A stretch of 23,814 bases of DNA from an uncultured Bacteroidales bacterium (GCA_946407715.1 CAMJPH010000033.1:1-23814), one strand, 5' to 3'; shown: positions 14,676 to 23,443, counted from the first letter of the stretch. A program made the numbers and translations. Notes: generated by a model from the letters alone, not told the origin.

Positions 14676-15811
14676 TGGTCATGCGAGCACAGATAATACA
14701 TCTTTGCCTGCTATTTCTGCTATTGGTTGGGAGTGCAAGGGCGCAAACAGACTCGCTGCCTGCAAAAAAAGTCCGAAATTACGACTGGAAACTCAGCGAC
14801 TACCTTCAAATTCACGGTTTCGTTGACACGCAATACGACTACACCCGGCAACGAGAGGATGACGGCAGCTTGTCACAGCACAGTGTAATAATGCTACGCC
14901 GCGCTCGTTTCGATTTCTCAGGCAAATTCCATCCGATGCTTGACTTCCGCTTGCAGGCCGACATGGCTTTCACGCCGCGCCTGCTTGATGCGTGGCTGCG
15001 TGTGAAATTCTGCAAATATGCACACCTTTGGGTTGGGCAAATCAAGACCCCCTATACGATGGACAACTTTCTGTCTCCGTTGGATTTGGAGTTCATGGAA
15101 CTGTCGCAATCGGTAGCGGCTTTGGCGGGTTTCTTGGACATCTCCGGCATCCCCGAATATGCCAACGGGCTGGAAATCGGAATGATGCTTTCGGGAACAC
15201 TGGCCGACTACAAGCGCGGCGACGAACGGATTCCCATTCTAAATTATTATGCCGGTATATTTGGCGGTGCAGGCATCAACATCCGAAAGGACAATATGAG
15301 CAAAGATTTCTCAGCCCGACTGGACTTCTATCCTTTCGTGAAAAATTTCCGTTTGTCAGGTTCTATCTATTACGGCAACTATCCGCTTTTCCCTGAACGC
15401 AATGCTCCGCGCAACCGTTGGTCTTGCGGTGCAGAATATTTAGGGAAACACTGGACAGCTCGGGCGGAGTATCTTCAAGGCACCACAGGTGTTGCCGAAG
15501 ATGACCCGAAAACCGTCGATTCAATATATTTGGTTAAAACCCAAGGACTTTACGCATTTGTCGGTTACTGGTTCTACATGGGATGGGGAGGCAAGAGCAA
15601 TGTGCAACAACGCCTGCGACCACTTTTCCGCTACGACTACTATGTCCGTGACCAGTTGGATCCTTTAAGCATCGCACACTATTTCTCTTTCGACCTCGAA
15701 TGGTGGCCCGAGGAACATATACGCGTCCTTCTTGACTACACTCTCAAGCACCGTGCCGACCATCAAAAACTCGGACACACGTTAGCCGCGAAAGTGTCGG
15801 TAAGATTTTAG
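14675..15811 (+). CDS. OprO/OprP-like outer-membrane porin (Porin_O_P family)
   Basis: A 378-residue porin from ATG at 14675-14677, which shares its A with the peptidase stop (TGATG); an ATG at 14681 is an alternative. Seen: signal peptide RAQIIHLCLLFLLLVGSARA, then strands with the family pattern LQIHGFVDTQYDYTRQ, MLRRARFDFSGKFHPMLDFR, LDAWLRVKFCKYAHLWVGQ and IKTPYTMDNFLSPLDLEFME, and a carboxyl strand ending VSVRF, whose terminal Phe is the sorting signal. Known: homologues form phosphate- or anion-selective trimeric pores; in Bacteroidota the substrate varies. Its coupling to a peptidase argues that anions here may be peptides or their products. Substrate is inference. Confidence 0.8.
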   Translation: MVMRAQIIHLCLLFLLLVGSARAQTDSLPAKKVRNYDWKLSDYLQIHGFVDTQYDYTRQREDDGSLSQHSVIMLRRARFDFSGKFHPMLDFRLQADMAFTPRLLDAWLRVKFCKYAHLWVGQIKTPYTMDNFLSPLDLEFMELSQSVAALAGFLDISGIPEYANGLEIGMMLSGTLADYKRGDERIPILNYYAGIFGGAGINIRKDNMSKDFSARLDFYPFVKNFRLSGSIYYGNYPLFPERNAPRNRWSCGAEYLGKHWTARAEYLQGTTGVAEDDPKTVDSIYLVKTQGLYAFVGYWFYMGWGGKSNVQQRLRPLFRYDYYVRDQLDPLSIAHYFSFDLEWWPEEHIRVLLDYTLKHRADHQKLGHTLAAKVSVRF

Positions 15812-15897
15812 CCGTTGACTTTTGGAAATCACCTGTTAATAGCCTACTTCCATGTTTCAGTAGTATGTCAATACTATTTTGTAAAAACACTGTTGAA

Positions 15898-17010
15898 ATG
15901 AGAAAGTGTTTGTTTGTTAATTTGTTAGTTTTATCCTTGTCGGTATTGGGTCAGGCGCAACCCATCGATACGATAAGTAATCCGCCTTTAAAACCGCGTT
16001 TTCTGTATGGTGTGGATGCCGCCGTGTGGTTCGATAATCGTGAGTACAAGGAACCGCTACAAATTGCCCAGACATTATTCGCCGTGCGGCTTTCGCCTGA
16101 AATTGGGATAGGATTGACTGACCGGGAAGGGGGAATTCATCGTTTGGCTGCCGGAGTACACTACATTCAACCGATGGGGGGTAACTGGGGTGATGTACAT
16201 CTCTTCCCGACTGTTTATTACCAATACCGATACAAAGGGTTCTCAATGAATTTGGGTGCGGTTCCTTACAAATATTTCATACGACAATTGCCTGACTTTC
16301 TGCGTTACGATTCTATAGCCTATATGCATCCGAATATCCAGGGTGCGTTGGTGCAGTATTCATCGCGTCACGGATTTGTGGAAGCAATGTGCGACTGGCG
16401 CGGTCTGCAACGGCCCGACCAACGTGAGATGTTCAGAATAACGATAGACGGCGAATATGGCTACCAAGGCCTTTTCCGCTACTTTGCAGGCGGAGTGGCG
16501 CAAATGAACCATAAAGCTAATTACGCTGCCCCGACACCTCGCGAAGGTGTTTGCGACGATGCCTATATCGCTCCGAATATCGGGATAGATTTTTCGAAAC
16601 CTACGCCTTTGGACACTTTATCGCTCCGAGCAAGTTATATCTTTGGCTACCAGCGTCAGCGTAAGGACAATACAGTGTATAAACCACAAGGTTTGCTACT
16701 GGAATTTATGATTAATTGGCGCTGGATTGGGGCAAAGAACACTTTTTATTATGGAAATAATCTGATGCCTCTTTACGCAATATATGCTGACGACTTGAAC
16801 CAAGGAGACCCGTTTTACCAATCACAAATTTACAACCGCACGGATTTCTATCTCTATCTTGTGCGAAAATCGTTTGTGAATTGTTATTTTTCCTGGAATA
16901 TGCATTGGGAACCGCAAGGCGGCTTACAACATCAGCAGCAAGTGATTGCGGTGTTCAGTTTGGACGGAATCAAGCAAAAGGGCAGAATGCGCGGACTATT
17001 CGACAAATAA
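15898..17010 (+). CDS. outer-membrane-type protein of unknown function
   Basis: A 370-residue precursor from ATG at 15898-15900; an ATG at 15865 would put 11 residues before the signal peptide. Seen: signal peptide MRKCLFVNLLVLSLSVLG ending QAQ, followed by many short alternating aromatic strands (FAVRLSPEIGIG, HRLAAGVHYIQPMGG, VYYQYRYKGFSMNLGAVPY, FMINWRWIGAKNTFYYG) typical of beta-barrels. The end is charged (GRMRGLFDK) rather than a terminal Phe, so membrane insertion is not certain. It follows the porin by 86 bases with no clear promoter box and could be the third gene of that operon. Family not recognised. Confidence 0.65.
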   Translation: MRKCLFVNLLVLSLSVLGQAQPIDTISNPPLKPRFLYGVDAAVWFDNREYKEPLQIAQTLFAVRLSPEIGIGLTDREGGIHRLAAGVHYIQPMGGNWGDVHLFPTVYYQYRYKGFSMNLGAVPYKYFIRQLPDFLRYDSIAYMHPNIQGALVQYSSRHGFVEAMCDWRGLQRPDQREMFRITIDGEYGYQGLFRYFAGGVAQMNHKANYAAPTPREGVCDDAYIAPNIGIDFSKPTPLDTLSLRASYIFGYQRQRKDNTVYKPQGLLLEFMINWRWIGAKNTFYYGNNLMPLYAIYADDLNQGDPFYQSQIYNRTDFYLYLVRKSFVNCYFSWNMHWEPQGGLQHQQQVIAVFSLDGIKQKGRMRGLFDK

Positions 17011-17044
17011 TTTTAACTACTAACTGCTAACTTGCTCATGTTAT

Positions 17045-17080
17045 AAAAAAAGAGACACCTGCTTGGGTGTCTCTTTTTTA
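17045..17080. terminator. bidirectional intrinsic terminator
   Basis: Stem AGAGACACC/GGTGTCTCT with loop TGCTTG, preceded by a run of A and followed by a run of T. It lies 35 bases after the plus-strand gene ending at 17010 and 17 bases after the minus-strand peptidase gene ending at 17097, so it can terminate both convergent transcripts. Confidence 0.9.
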
Positions 17081-17096
17081 TATCGACAATATCTTT

Positions 17097-19256
17097 CTAT
17101 TTCCGTACGTCCATCTCTTTCAGCAGGTAGCCGGCGCCGCCGAACTTGTCAATAACGAAGAGAACGTAACGCACATCGACGTTGATACAGCGTTGCAACT
17201 CGGTGTTGAACACGATGTCGCTGCTCAGTGCCTCCCAGTTGCCGTCGAAAGCCAGACCGATGAGCTCACCGTTGGCATTCATGATCGGGCTTCCGGAGTT
17301 ACCGCCCGTGATGTCATTGTTGGAGAGGAAGCAGACGTGCATGGTGCCGTCCTTGTCCAAGTATTGGCCGAAGTCCTTCTTCAGGATGAGGTCTTTCAGC
17401 TTGGCGGGCACGTCGAACTCGAAATCACCGGGAACCTCTTTCTCTAAGATACCTTTCGTGGTGGTGTAGTAGTTGTAATGCACACCGTCAGCGGGATAAT
17501 AGTCGCAGATGGTGCCGAAAGTGGTACGCATGGTGCTGTTGGCATCGGGATACATCGGTGTGTTGGCGTTCATTTCCTTCAACGCAGCGATGTAGGTACG
17601 ACGCGGAACCTCTAACTTTTCATCAGCATCCATAGCGGAGGATGCTGACATGACATATTGAAGCAAAGCTTGGAAATACTGGTATGAGGGATCGCTCTCC
17701 AGAACCTTGTTGGACGGTTTTTTGACAAATTTCTCGAAATTATCCTTGCTGATGAAAATGGAGTTGAGCATGGCTTTCTCGAAAGCGTCGTAGTTGCCTT
17801 TGTAGTTCTTAGTGAAGAAGGTGAGGTCGGGACGGTTGGCTTCAGAATGGCTTTGCCAAGTCTTGAGGCAAGCCACCACGATCTTGGCTTCAGTGGCTGG
17901 GTCAGTATCATTGTTGTACTTGTCAAACGCTTTCAAAAGTTTCTCCACTTTGCTGTCATCGTATTTTTTCTCACTTTTGTCGAGTTTCAGTTGTCCTTGC
18001 AGACGCAGGGTGGCGAGCAATGTCGGGGAAGCGGAGAACTGCAGGTTGCCATTCAACGCGGATTTGTATTTTGCACCGTCAACTCCTTTGCAGATTTTTT
18101 CGATTTCGGCCAGGCAGTTACCATATTTCTCCCTGCGGTTTTTGTCGGCGTTGATCCATTTGGTCAGTTCGGCCTCTTGTTTCGCTTTGGATTCCACCAC
18201 TTTGAGGGCTTTCAGACTCTCCACCTCACCGTGTTGGTTCTTCCAGTAGTTGGCCAGACCTGCGTGTTTGTCGGCATATTGCAGGTTCACCTTTTGGGAA
18301 GCCTCCATTGCATCGTGCATCACGGGCAGAATGACATCTAAGGGTTCATAAATGGCCGGGGCGTTGATGTCGATCTCATTTTGCACCTCGTAGGAGGTCA
18401 TGAAACGGTTAGTGGTGCCGGGATAACCCCAGATCATGGTATAGTCGCCAGGCTGATAACCTTTCAAGCTGATGGGCAGGTAGTGCTTCGGGTGCATCGG
18501 AACATTGTCTTTGGAGTATTTTGCGGGGGAGCCGTCGGGGGCGGTGTAGATGCGGAACACGGTGAAATCGCCGGTGTGACGGGGCCACATCCAGTTGTCG
18601 GTGTCGCCGCCGAACTTGCCGATGGCACTCGGGGGAGCCACCACGAGACGAACATCCTCATACATGGTATAGACGAACATGTAGTACTCATTGCCTTCAT
18701 AGAAGGGTTTCACCACGACTTTGTAACGACCGTCAGCGGAATTCTCTTTCCGCAGTTTCTTGATGGCCTCTTCCACATATTTTGCACGATCGGATTCAGA
18801 GGTCTTGTTATCGACCTTCTCCAACACAATATTCGTCACATCTTCCATTCTCTCAAGAAAATGCACGTGGAAATCAACAGGCAGTTCCTCTTCCTTGCTC
18901 ATAGCAAAGAAGCCGTTGTTGAGGTAGTCGTGTTCCACGGAAGAGAGTTCCACCACGGAAGAGTAGCCGCAGTGGTGGTTGGTGAACATCAGACCGTCTT
19001 TAGAGACCATCTCACCGGTGCAGAAACCATCGCCAAGTTGCACAATGGCATCCTTCAGCGAGGAGTTGTTGATGTTGTAAAGCTGTTCGGCCGTCAGTTT
19101 CAAGCCCATCTTCTGCATGGTCGCGTAATTGTAGTTCTTGATGAACATCGGCAGCCACATGCCTTCATCGGGCGGATTCACGGCAAAAACTGGAGCCGTA
19201 ATCGCCAAAACTGCCAATAGCAGCAGTTGCTTTTTCAAAAAAGTTAATAATTTCAT
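17097..19256 (-). CDS. S46 family dipeptidyl peptidase, DPP7 type (second copy)
   Basis: A 719-residue serine peptidase of the usual family length. Seen: signal peptide to about residue 26 (APVFAV), catalytic His in TNHHCGYSS (92-99), Asp in GGDTDNWMWPRHTGDF, and nucleophile Ser654 in GGNSGSP with a Gly 18 residues later (LAFDGNW, 672), which again indicates DPP7 rather than Glu/Asp-specific DPP11. Differs from the copy at 12537-14675 throughout the helical middle domain (about 280-600), so it is an old paralog, not a recent duplicate. Begins 16 bases after lspA stop on the same strand: the two are likely cotranscribed. Role: release of dipeptides from periplasmic peptides for uptake as carbon and nitrogen source. 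Confidence 0.93.
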   Translation of the reverse strand: MKLLTFLKKQLLLLAVLAITAPVFAVNPPDEGMWLPMFIKNYNYATMQKMGLKLTAEQLYNINNSSLKDAIVQLGDGFCTGEMVSKDGLMFTNHHCGYSSVVELSSVEHDYLNNGFFAMSKEEELPVDFHVHFLERMEDVTNIVLEKVDNKTSESDRAKYVEEAIKKLRKENSADGRYKVVVKPFYEGNEYYMFVYTMYEDVRLVVAPPSAIGKFGGDTDNWMWPRHTGDFTVFRIYTAPDGSPAKYSKDNVPMHPKHYLPISLKGYQPGDYTMIWGYPGTTNRFMTSYEVQNEIDINAPAIYEPLDVILPVMHDAMEASQKVNLQYADKHAGLANYWKNQHGEVESLKALKVVESKAKQEAELTKWINADKNRREKYGNCLAEIEKICKGVDGAKYKSALNGNLQFSASPTLLATLRLQGQLKLDKSEKKYDDSKVEKLLKAFDKYNNDTDPATEAKIVVACLKTWQSHSEANRPDLTFFTKNYKGNYDAFEKAMLNSIFISKDNFEKFVKKPSNKVLESDPSYQYFQALLQYVMSASSAMDADEKLEVPRRTYIAALKEMNANTPMYPDANSTMRTTFGTICDYYPADGVHYNYYTTTKGILEKEVPGDFEFDVPAKLKDLILKKDFGQYLDKDGTMHVCFLSNNDITGGNSGSPIMNANGELIGLAFDGNWEALSSDIVFNTELQRCINVDVRYVLFVIDKFGGAGYLLKEMDVRK

Positions 19257-19272
19257 AGTACTATTGATTAAA

Positions 19273-20007
19273 TTATTGATTGTTTGAATTATTATCTACA
19301 GCAGAAGTTTGTTCGTTCTGTAGAGACGTTTCATGAAACGTCTCTACATTTTCATCCATAGACGCATCCACCCTTTCATTTGCTACATTCTTTTCAGCAT
19401 TCTCATCCAAATCATTGAAAATCCGTTTGTTAAAAATAATAGCCAACACGATGCCGACTGTAATGCAGGAGTCGGCGAAGTTGAAGATAGCGGGGAAGAA
19501 GTAGGAACCACCCCAAAGCGGGAATTTGTCAGGAATAGAGAAGAGCTTGAGATAGAACATATCGACCACCTTGCCGAAGAAGAACGGTGCGTAGCCGTGT
19601 CCGGGCGACCATTGCGCTACCTCCAAAAAGTTGCTTTCAGTGAAAAGGAGGCCGTAGAACATACTGTCAATGATGTTGCCAAACGCACCGGCAATCACCA
19701 AGCAAAAGATCGTCAGCACAATGCCGTCCATCTTGCCGCGTTTCATCCGATAGGCAAAATACCAGCAAAGCGCACCTACCAGAAAGATACGAACCAACGA
19801 CAGAAAGAACTTTCCAATCTGCTGCCCGAAACTGATACCGAAGGCCATTCCTTCGTTCTCAACAAAATGCAAGTTGAACCATTGCCCGAGTAACGGAATG
19901 GTTTGCCCAACAACCAGATGTGTCTTCACCCAAAATTTGATAACCTGATCAATGACAATCAGGACAATAATGGCAGCGATGGCAATCCAAGCGTATTTCT
20001 TCTTCAA
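19273..20007 (-). CDS. lspA: lipoprotein signal peptidase (signal peptidase II)
   Basis: A 244-residue membrane aspartic peptidase that cleaves prolipoprotein signal peptides at the lipobox. Seen: four hydrophobic segments (about 6-24, 66-86, 96-118, 174-194), the Asn51-Glu-Gly-Met-Ala-Phe segment, and the catalytic aspartates Asp114 in FGNIIDS and Asp179 in FNFADS. The periplasmic insert between them (about 120-170) is the long Bacteroidota form. No ATG fits: the start is TTG at 20005-20007 giving MKKKYAW; the open frame extends upstream to a stop but without ATG. Odd: an acidic, Asn/Gln-rich tail of about 45 residues after the last membrane segment, part of which is encoded by a perfect 30-bp palindrome. 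Promoter box at 20052-20059. Substrates in this window include the lipoproteins at 9954 and 20135. Confidence 0.95.
   Translation of the reverse strand: MKKKYAWIAIAAIIVLIVIDQVIKFWVKTHLVVGQTIPLLGQWFNLHFVENEGMAFGISFGQQIGKFFLSLVRIFLVGALCWYFAYRMKRGKMDGIVLTIFCLVIAGAFGNIIDSMFYGLLFTESNFLEVAQWSPGHGYAPFFFGKVVDMFYLKLFSIPDKFPLWGGSYFFPAIFNFADSCITVGIVLAIIFNKRIFNDLDENAEKNVANERVDASMDENVETFHETSLQNEQTSAVDNNSNNQ
19319..19348. repeat. perfect 30-bp palindrome inside lspA
   Basis: TGTAGAGACGTTTCA is followed directly by its exact complement, with no loop. It encodes residues 220-230 of the LspA tail. Palindromes of this GTAGAGACG type are known as dispersed elements in several phyla, from memory. Confidence 0.85.
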
Positions 20008-20051
20008 TTCGAACTCAATTTTAGGTTTGACAAAATCAATTTACCAAACGG

Positions 20052-20059
20052 CAAAAATA
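20052..20059 (-). promoter_or_regulatory. -7 promoter box (TATTTTTG) for lspA
   Basis: An exact TAnnTTTG match on the minus strand, 45 bases before the TTG start of lspA, with TTTTG upstream. Confidence 0.6.
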
Positions 20060-20099
20060 CAAAATTATCAGAAAAATTCCTATGTTTCGAAATATTTTA

Positions 20100-20107
20100 T
20101 ATTTTTG
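20100..20107 (+). promoter_or_regulatory. -7 promoter box (TATTTTTG) for the lipoprotein-mltF-purD operon
   Basis: An exact TAnnTTTG match on the plus strand, 27 bases before the ATG at 20135. It forms a divergent promoter pair with the lspA box 40 bases away. Confidence 0.65.
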
Positions 20108-20134
20108 CATTTCGTTTTTAGAAAATAAACCGTT

Positions 20135-20662
20135 ATGAAAAATTTGAGATTTTTTCTGCCGATAGTTATTGCCGTGATTGGCACCGTTTTGTTCACTCAA
20201 TGTAAAAAGGACCACTCCTGCAACATGAAGGTCACTTGCCAATATTCCTCCAATGGTTTGGACGCTGACTCGGTGGTGTCGTTTGCCGTCATCACGTTCG
20301 ACACAAACAAGTACCATAACGGAGCCGTTGACACACTCATCTCACGCCTCAATGTTGAAAATATATCTGATTGGACGAATGATAGTTTGTATAAATGGTG
20401 TGATGAAGGTTATATCTTATATAGATTTGATGGTACAAGCCTACATCCTTATAGGTATGATGGTGTAACGGATAATAATGGTGTGTTTAACTATACCCTC
20501 CCTTATCCTGCGTTGCTCCTCGTCAATGCAATAAAGGTAGATGCCATCAAAGATACGCTCGGCAATATTCTCAGCTATGTCAAATACACCGGCACCGTGC
20601 AGGTGCAGCTGAACGAAGGGGAAACAACCGAAAAAACCATCTTGATGGTTGAGACTAACTAA
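20135..20662 (+). CDS. lipoprotein of unknown function
   Basis: A 175-residue lipoprotein from ATG at 20135-20137. Seen: signal sequence MKNLRFFLPIVIAVIGTVLF with lipobox FTQC (lipidated Cys23), then charged CKKDHSCNMKVTCQY. The rest is predicted beta-rich, with an extracellular-domain flavour (VTDNNGVFNYTLPYPALLLV and VKYTGTVQVQLNEGETTEKT). No catalytic motif. It is the first gene of an operon: the next gene starts 4 bases after its stop. Inference: periplasm-facing accessory lipoprotein that may work with the transglycosylase, but this is context only. Confidence 0.7.
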   Translation: MKNLRFFLPIVIAVIGTVLFTQCKKDHSCNMKVTCQYSSNGLDADSVVSFAVITFDTNKYHNGAVDTLISRLNVENISDWTNDSLYKWCDEGYILYRFDGTSLHPYRYDGVTDNNGVFNYTLPYPALLLVNAIKVDAIKDTLGNILSYVKYTGTVQVQLNEGETTEKTILMVETN

Positions 20663-20666
20663 ATAG

Positions 20667-22034
20667 TTGATTTTGAAGAAGAAACACTATAGTTATCTGT
20701 TTTTAGCGATAGCCTCTATTCTTCTTGCCGTCGGTGTGTTCTCACACGGTCGGTTTATTCCCAAACTGCACATTCCCAGACTGGAAAAAAAACATGTGGA
20801 ACACAGTGATACGCTTTCAGTGTGCCTCTTTTACCATGCCGCCGACTATTTCGTCTATCAGGGTTCGGTGATTGGTTTCCAATATGATTTGTTGAAGCAG
20901 CTTGAAAAGGATTTGCATCATCCGATCAATATCTCCATCGAGTCCGACCCCGACGAGATGTTTGTCACCGCCTTGTCCAACAAGTATGACATTGTCTGTT
21001 TTGATTTCGACAAAACCCATTATCTGCCGGACTATATTGCCATCTCCAATCCAGTGGCTTACACATACCCCGTGCTGATCATGCGCAAGAAAGACAATGC
21101 GTATGACACGTTACCACACATTGTCAATACCTCGGCAAAATATCAGAACAAATTGGATTTCAGCTCCTTTGGAGACCAAGCCGAATGGAAAGTCAAACAT
21201 AATCCTGACTTGGCCATTGAGGACTTGATGGACATGTTGGTGGATAAGCAGATCGACTATGCCGTATGCAATTACAACGAGGCTGTCACGTTGATGCCGT
21301 TCTACAACCAACTGACGATAGGCCCTCGCGTAGGCGAGAATTTTCCGAGAACATGGATTCTGAACACACACAACAAACTGTTGAATGACTCAATTAATCA
21401 GTGGCTTGACGACTTCAAAGAGACGAACAAATACCAATCGCTGTGCGAGAAGTATCTTTCTCCGCATTCGTATGTTATTTCCCGTTCCTTCGGCAAAAGC
21501 CGTAACAGCACATCCCAGTATGACGCTGTGCTAAAGAAGGCGGCGACCAAACACGGGTTTGATTGGCGGCTGATATCGGCCATCATCTACCAGGAATCGC
21601 ACTTCATTCCCGACCTCGTCGGTTTCGGTGGCAGCTACGGTATTATGCAGATGATGCCCGTGACCTGCGAGCGTTACGGCATCACTGACTCTTCCTCTGT
21701 GGAGGACCAAATTTGGGCGGGTGCCAAGTACCTTTCATTCCTGTGCAACATCTTCAAGGAGAAAGTAGATACCGGTGATTTGTACTATTTTGTGGCTGGA
21801 GCCTATAATTCAGGCCCCGGGCATATTATTGATGCCATGGAATTGTGCAAGAAATATGGCAAAGACTCTTCCAAATGGATGGATGTGTCGGAATATCTCA
21901 TTTTGAAATCCCACAAGGAGTACTATCGCGACCCTGTGGTGAAATGCGGCTATTACCCCGGAAAACATACGGTCAACTATGTGGAAGAGGTGATGACACG
22001 CTATAACGGATTTGCATTAACAAAGGAAGAATGA
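20667..22034 (+). CDS. MltF-like membrane-bound lytic transglycosylase
   Basis: A 455-residue enzyme that would cleave peptidoglycan glycan strands to 1,6-anhydromuramic ends. Seen: an amino-terminal membrane segment (about 9-27), a solute-binding-protein-like domain (about 50-265; e.g. GFQYDLLKQLEKDL, YDIVCFDFDKTHYL) and a carboxyl SLT domain (about 285-440) with catalytic Glu310 in AIIYQESHF, the GSYGIMQMMP segment (322-331) and AGAYNSGPGHI. Domain order is that of MltF. No lipobox is visible. No ATG lies near the start: TTG at 20667 or 20673 is used. The start sits 4 bases after the preceding lipoprotein and the stop overlaps the purD start (ATGA). Confidence 0.88.
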   Translation: MILKKKHYSYLFLAIASILLAVGVFSHGRFIPKLHIPRLEKKHVEHSDTLSVCLFYHAADYFVYQGSVIGFQYDLLKQLEKDLHHPINISIESDPDEMFVTALSNKYDIVCFDFDKTHYLPDYIAISNPVAYTYPVLIMRKKDNAYDTLPHIVNTSAKYQNKLDFSSFGDQAEWKVKHNPDLAIEDLMDMLVDKQIDYAVCNYNEAVTLMPFYNQLTIGPRVGENFPRTWILNTHNKLLNDSINQWLDDFKETNKYQSLCEKYLSPHSYVISRSFGKSRNSTSQYDAVLKKAATKHGFDWRLISAIIYQESHFIPDLVGFGGSYGIMQMMPVTCERYGITDSSSVEDQIWAGAKYLSFLCNIFKEKVDTGDLYYFVAGAYNSGPGHIIDAMELCKKYGKDSSKWMDVSEYLILKSHKEYYRDPVVKCGYYPGKHTVNYVEEVMTRYNGFALTKEE

Positions 22035-23299
22035 AAATATTAGTAATCGGACGCGGTGGCCGTGAACATGCCATCGCCTGGAAAATGGCTCAGTCGGTTT
22101 TGAAGCCGGAAATTTTTATCGCCCCCGGAAACGCGGGCATGAAGGAAATCACCCGGCAGACGGGTGTGCCTGTCACATTAGTCGGCATTGACGAGAATGC
22201 GACGGAGGCGTTGCGAGACTTCGCCCTGCAGAATTGTATTGATTTGACGGTAGTCGGGCCGGAGGCTGCGCTCGCCAACGACATCGCCACGGTCTTTTCT
22301 GCTGCCGGACTGCGTATCTTCGCCCCGACCGCTGCCGCCGCGCAAATCGAAAGCAGCAAGGAGTTCGCCAAAGATCTGATGCGGAAATACGACATCCCTA
22401 CGGCAGCCTATCGCACGTTCGACCGCTATGAGGATGCGAAAACCTATTTGGACGAAAAAGGAGCCCCCATCGTCATCAAATACGATGGATTGGCCGCTGG
22501 AAAAGGCGTGGTGGTTGCCATGACCTTGGAAGAAGCTGACAATGCCTTGAAAGACATGTTGTTAGACAACCGATTCGGCAAAGGCAAGGTGGTGATGGAG
22601 GAATTTCTGCAAGGCCCTGAATTTTCGCTCCTTACGCTTGTGAATGGCGAGCAGGTGGTGCCACTCGTTATCGCGCAGGATCACAAACGCGCCTACGATG
22701 GCGACAAAGGACCGAACACCGGCGGCATGGGTGCTTATTCGCCCGTGCCCGTCATCCCGCAAAAGCAGATTGACTGGGCCGTGGAGCATATCATGAAACC
22801 GACCGCCAAAGCGTTGATAGCGGAGGGTTGCCCGTTCTGCGGGGTACTTTACGGTGGTTTGATGCTGACGAAGGACGGATCCAAAGTCATTGAGTTCAAT
22901 GCCCGTTTCGGCGACCCCGAGACCGAAGTGGTGCTGCCGAAACTCAAGAGTGACCTTGTGCAATTGATGCTGGATATTCTTGACAATAAGGAAGTAAAGC
23001 CGGAATTTCACGAAGATGCCTTTTTAGGTGTGGTGTTGGCGGCAAAAGGCTATCCCGGCAGTTACATAAAGAATATTCCGTTACATAATCCCGCTGACCT
23101 TCAACAACAGGTTTTTTGCATGGGCGTGAAAGAGGAAAATGGTCAATTGTTCTCCAATGGCGGCCGCGTGCTGTTCGTGGTGGGCAGAGGAAAAACACTC
23201 AAGGAAGCGCAACAGGATGCCTATCAAGGAGTTGAAAAGATGGCGCATCCCGACTTGTTCTATCGCAAAGACATCGGTTGGCAGGCGGTGAACTGTTGA
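22031..23299 (+). CDS. purD: phosphoribosylamine-glycine ligase (GARS)
   Basis: A 422-residue cytosolic ATP-grasp enzyme joining phosphoribosylamine and glycine in step 2 of purine synthesis. Seen: amino-terminal GRGGREHAIAWKMAQS, PGNAG, the ATP-binding KYDGLAAGKGV, GPNTGGMGAYSPVPV, and metal/substrate segment IEFNARFGDPETEVVLP; full family length. The ATG overlaps the transglycosylase stop by four bases, so it is translated as the last gene of that operon. An unusual partner for a cell-wall enzyme, but conserved gene orders of this kind cannot be judged here. Confidence 0.97.
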   Translation: MKILVIGRGGREHAIAWKMAQSVLKPEIFIAPGNAGMKEITRQTGVPVTLVGIDENATEALRDFALQNCIDLTVVGPEAALANDIATVFSAAGLRIFAPTAAAAQIESSKEFAKDLMRKYDIPTAAYRTFDRYEDAKTYLDEKGAPIVIKYDGLAAGKGVVVAMTLEEADNALKDMLLDNRFGKGKVVMEEFLQGPEFSLLTLVNGEQVVPLVIAQDHKRAYDGDKGPNTGGMGAYSPVPVIPQKQIDWAVEHIMKPTAKALIAEGCPFCGVLYGGLMLTKDGSKVIEFNARFGDPETEVVLPKLKSDLVQLMLDILDNKEVKPEFHEDAFLGVVLAAKGYPGSYIKNIPLHNPADLQQQVFCMGVKEENGQLFSNGGRVLFVVGRGKTLKEAQQDAYQGVEKMAHPDLFYRKDIGWQAVNC

Positions 23300-23342
23300 C
23301 GTAAGACGTAAGACGTGAGTAATATTACTACATAACTATGAT

Positions 23343-23443
23343 TGAGTCCACTTGAAAAAGTCGTTTTGTTCAAAAATAAATCCTGATAATCAAGCGATTA
23401 CAAATCGAACATTGCCGGTTTAGCACTTTTTCAAGTGGACTCA
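23343..23443. mobile_element. 101-bp MITE-like element with 19-bp perfect inverted repeats
   Basis: TGAGTCCACTTGAAAAAGT at 23343-23361 and its exact complement ACTTTTTCAAGTGGACTCA at 23425-23443 flank 63 bases with no reading frame. TGAT lies immediately outside each end (23339-23342 and 23444-23447), a likely 4-bp target duplication. No transposase is present, so it would be moved in trans by an element with the same ends. Confidence 0.75.

Noticed and set aside
18381..19220. Long open frame (279 codons) antisense to the second S46 peptidase gene
   Set aside because: The sense strand encodes a full-length peptidase with catalytic motifs; the antisense translation is His/Val-rich shadow sequence.
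17097..19256. Second S46 peptidase as DPP11
   Set aside because: The specificity position, 18 residues after the nucleophile Ser, is Gly (FDGNW), not Arg.
23300..23340. GTAAGAC-type short direct repeat after purD
   Set aside because: Only two to three 7-base units; too short to interpret.
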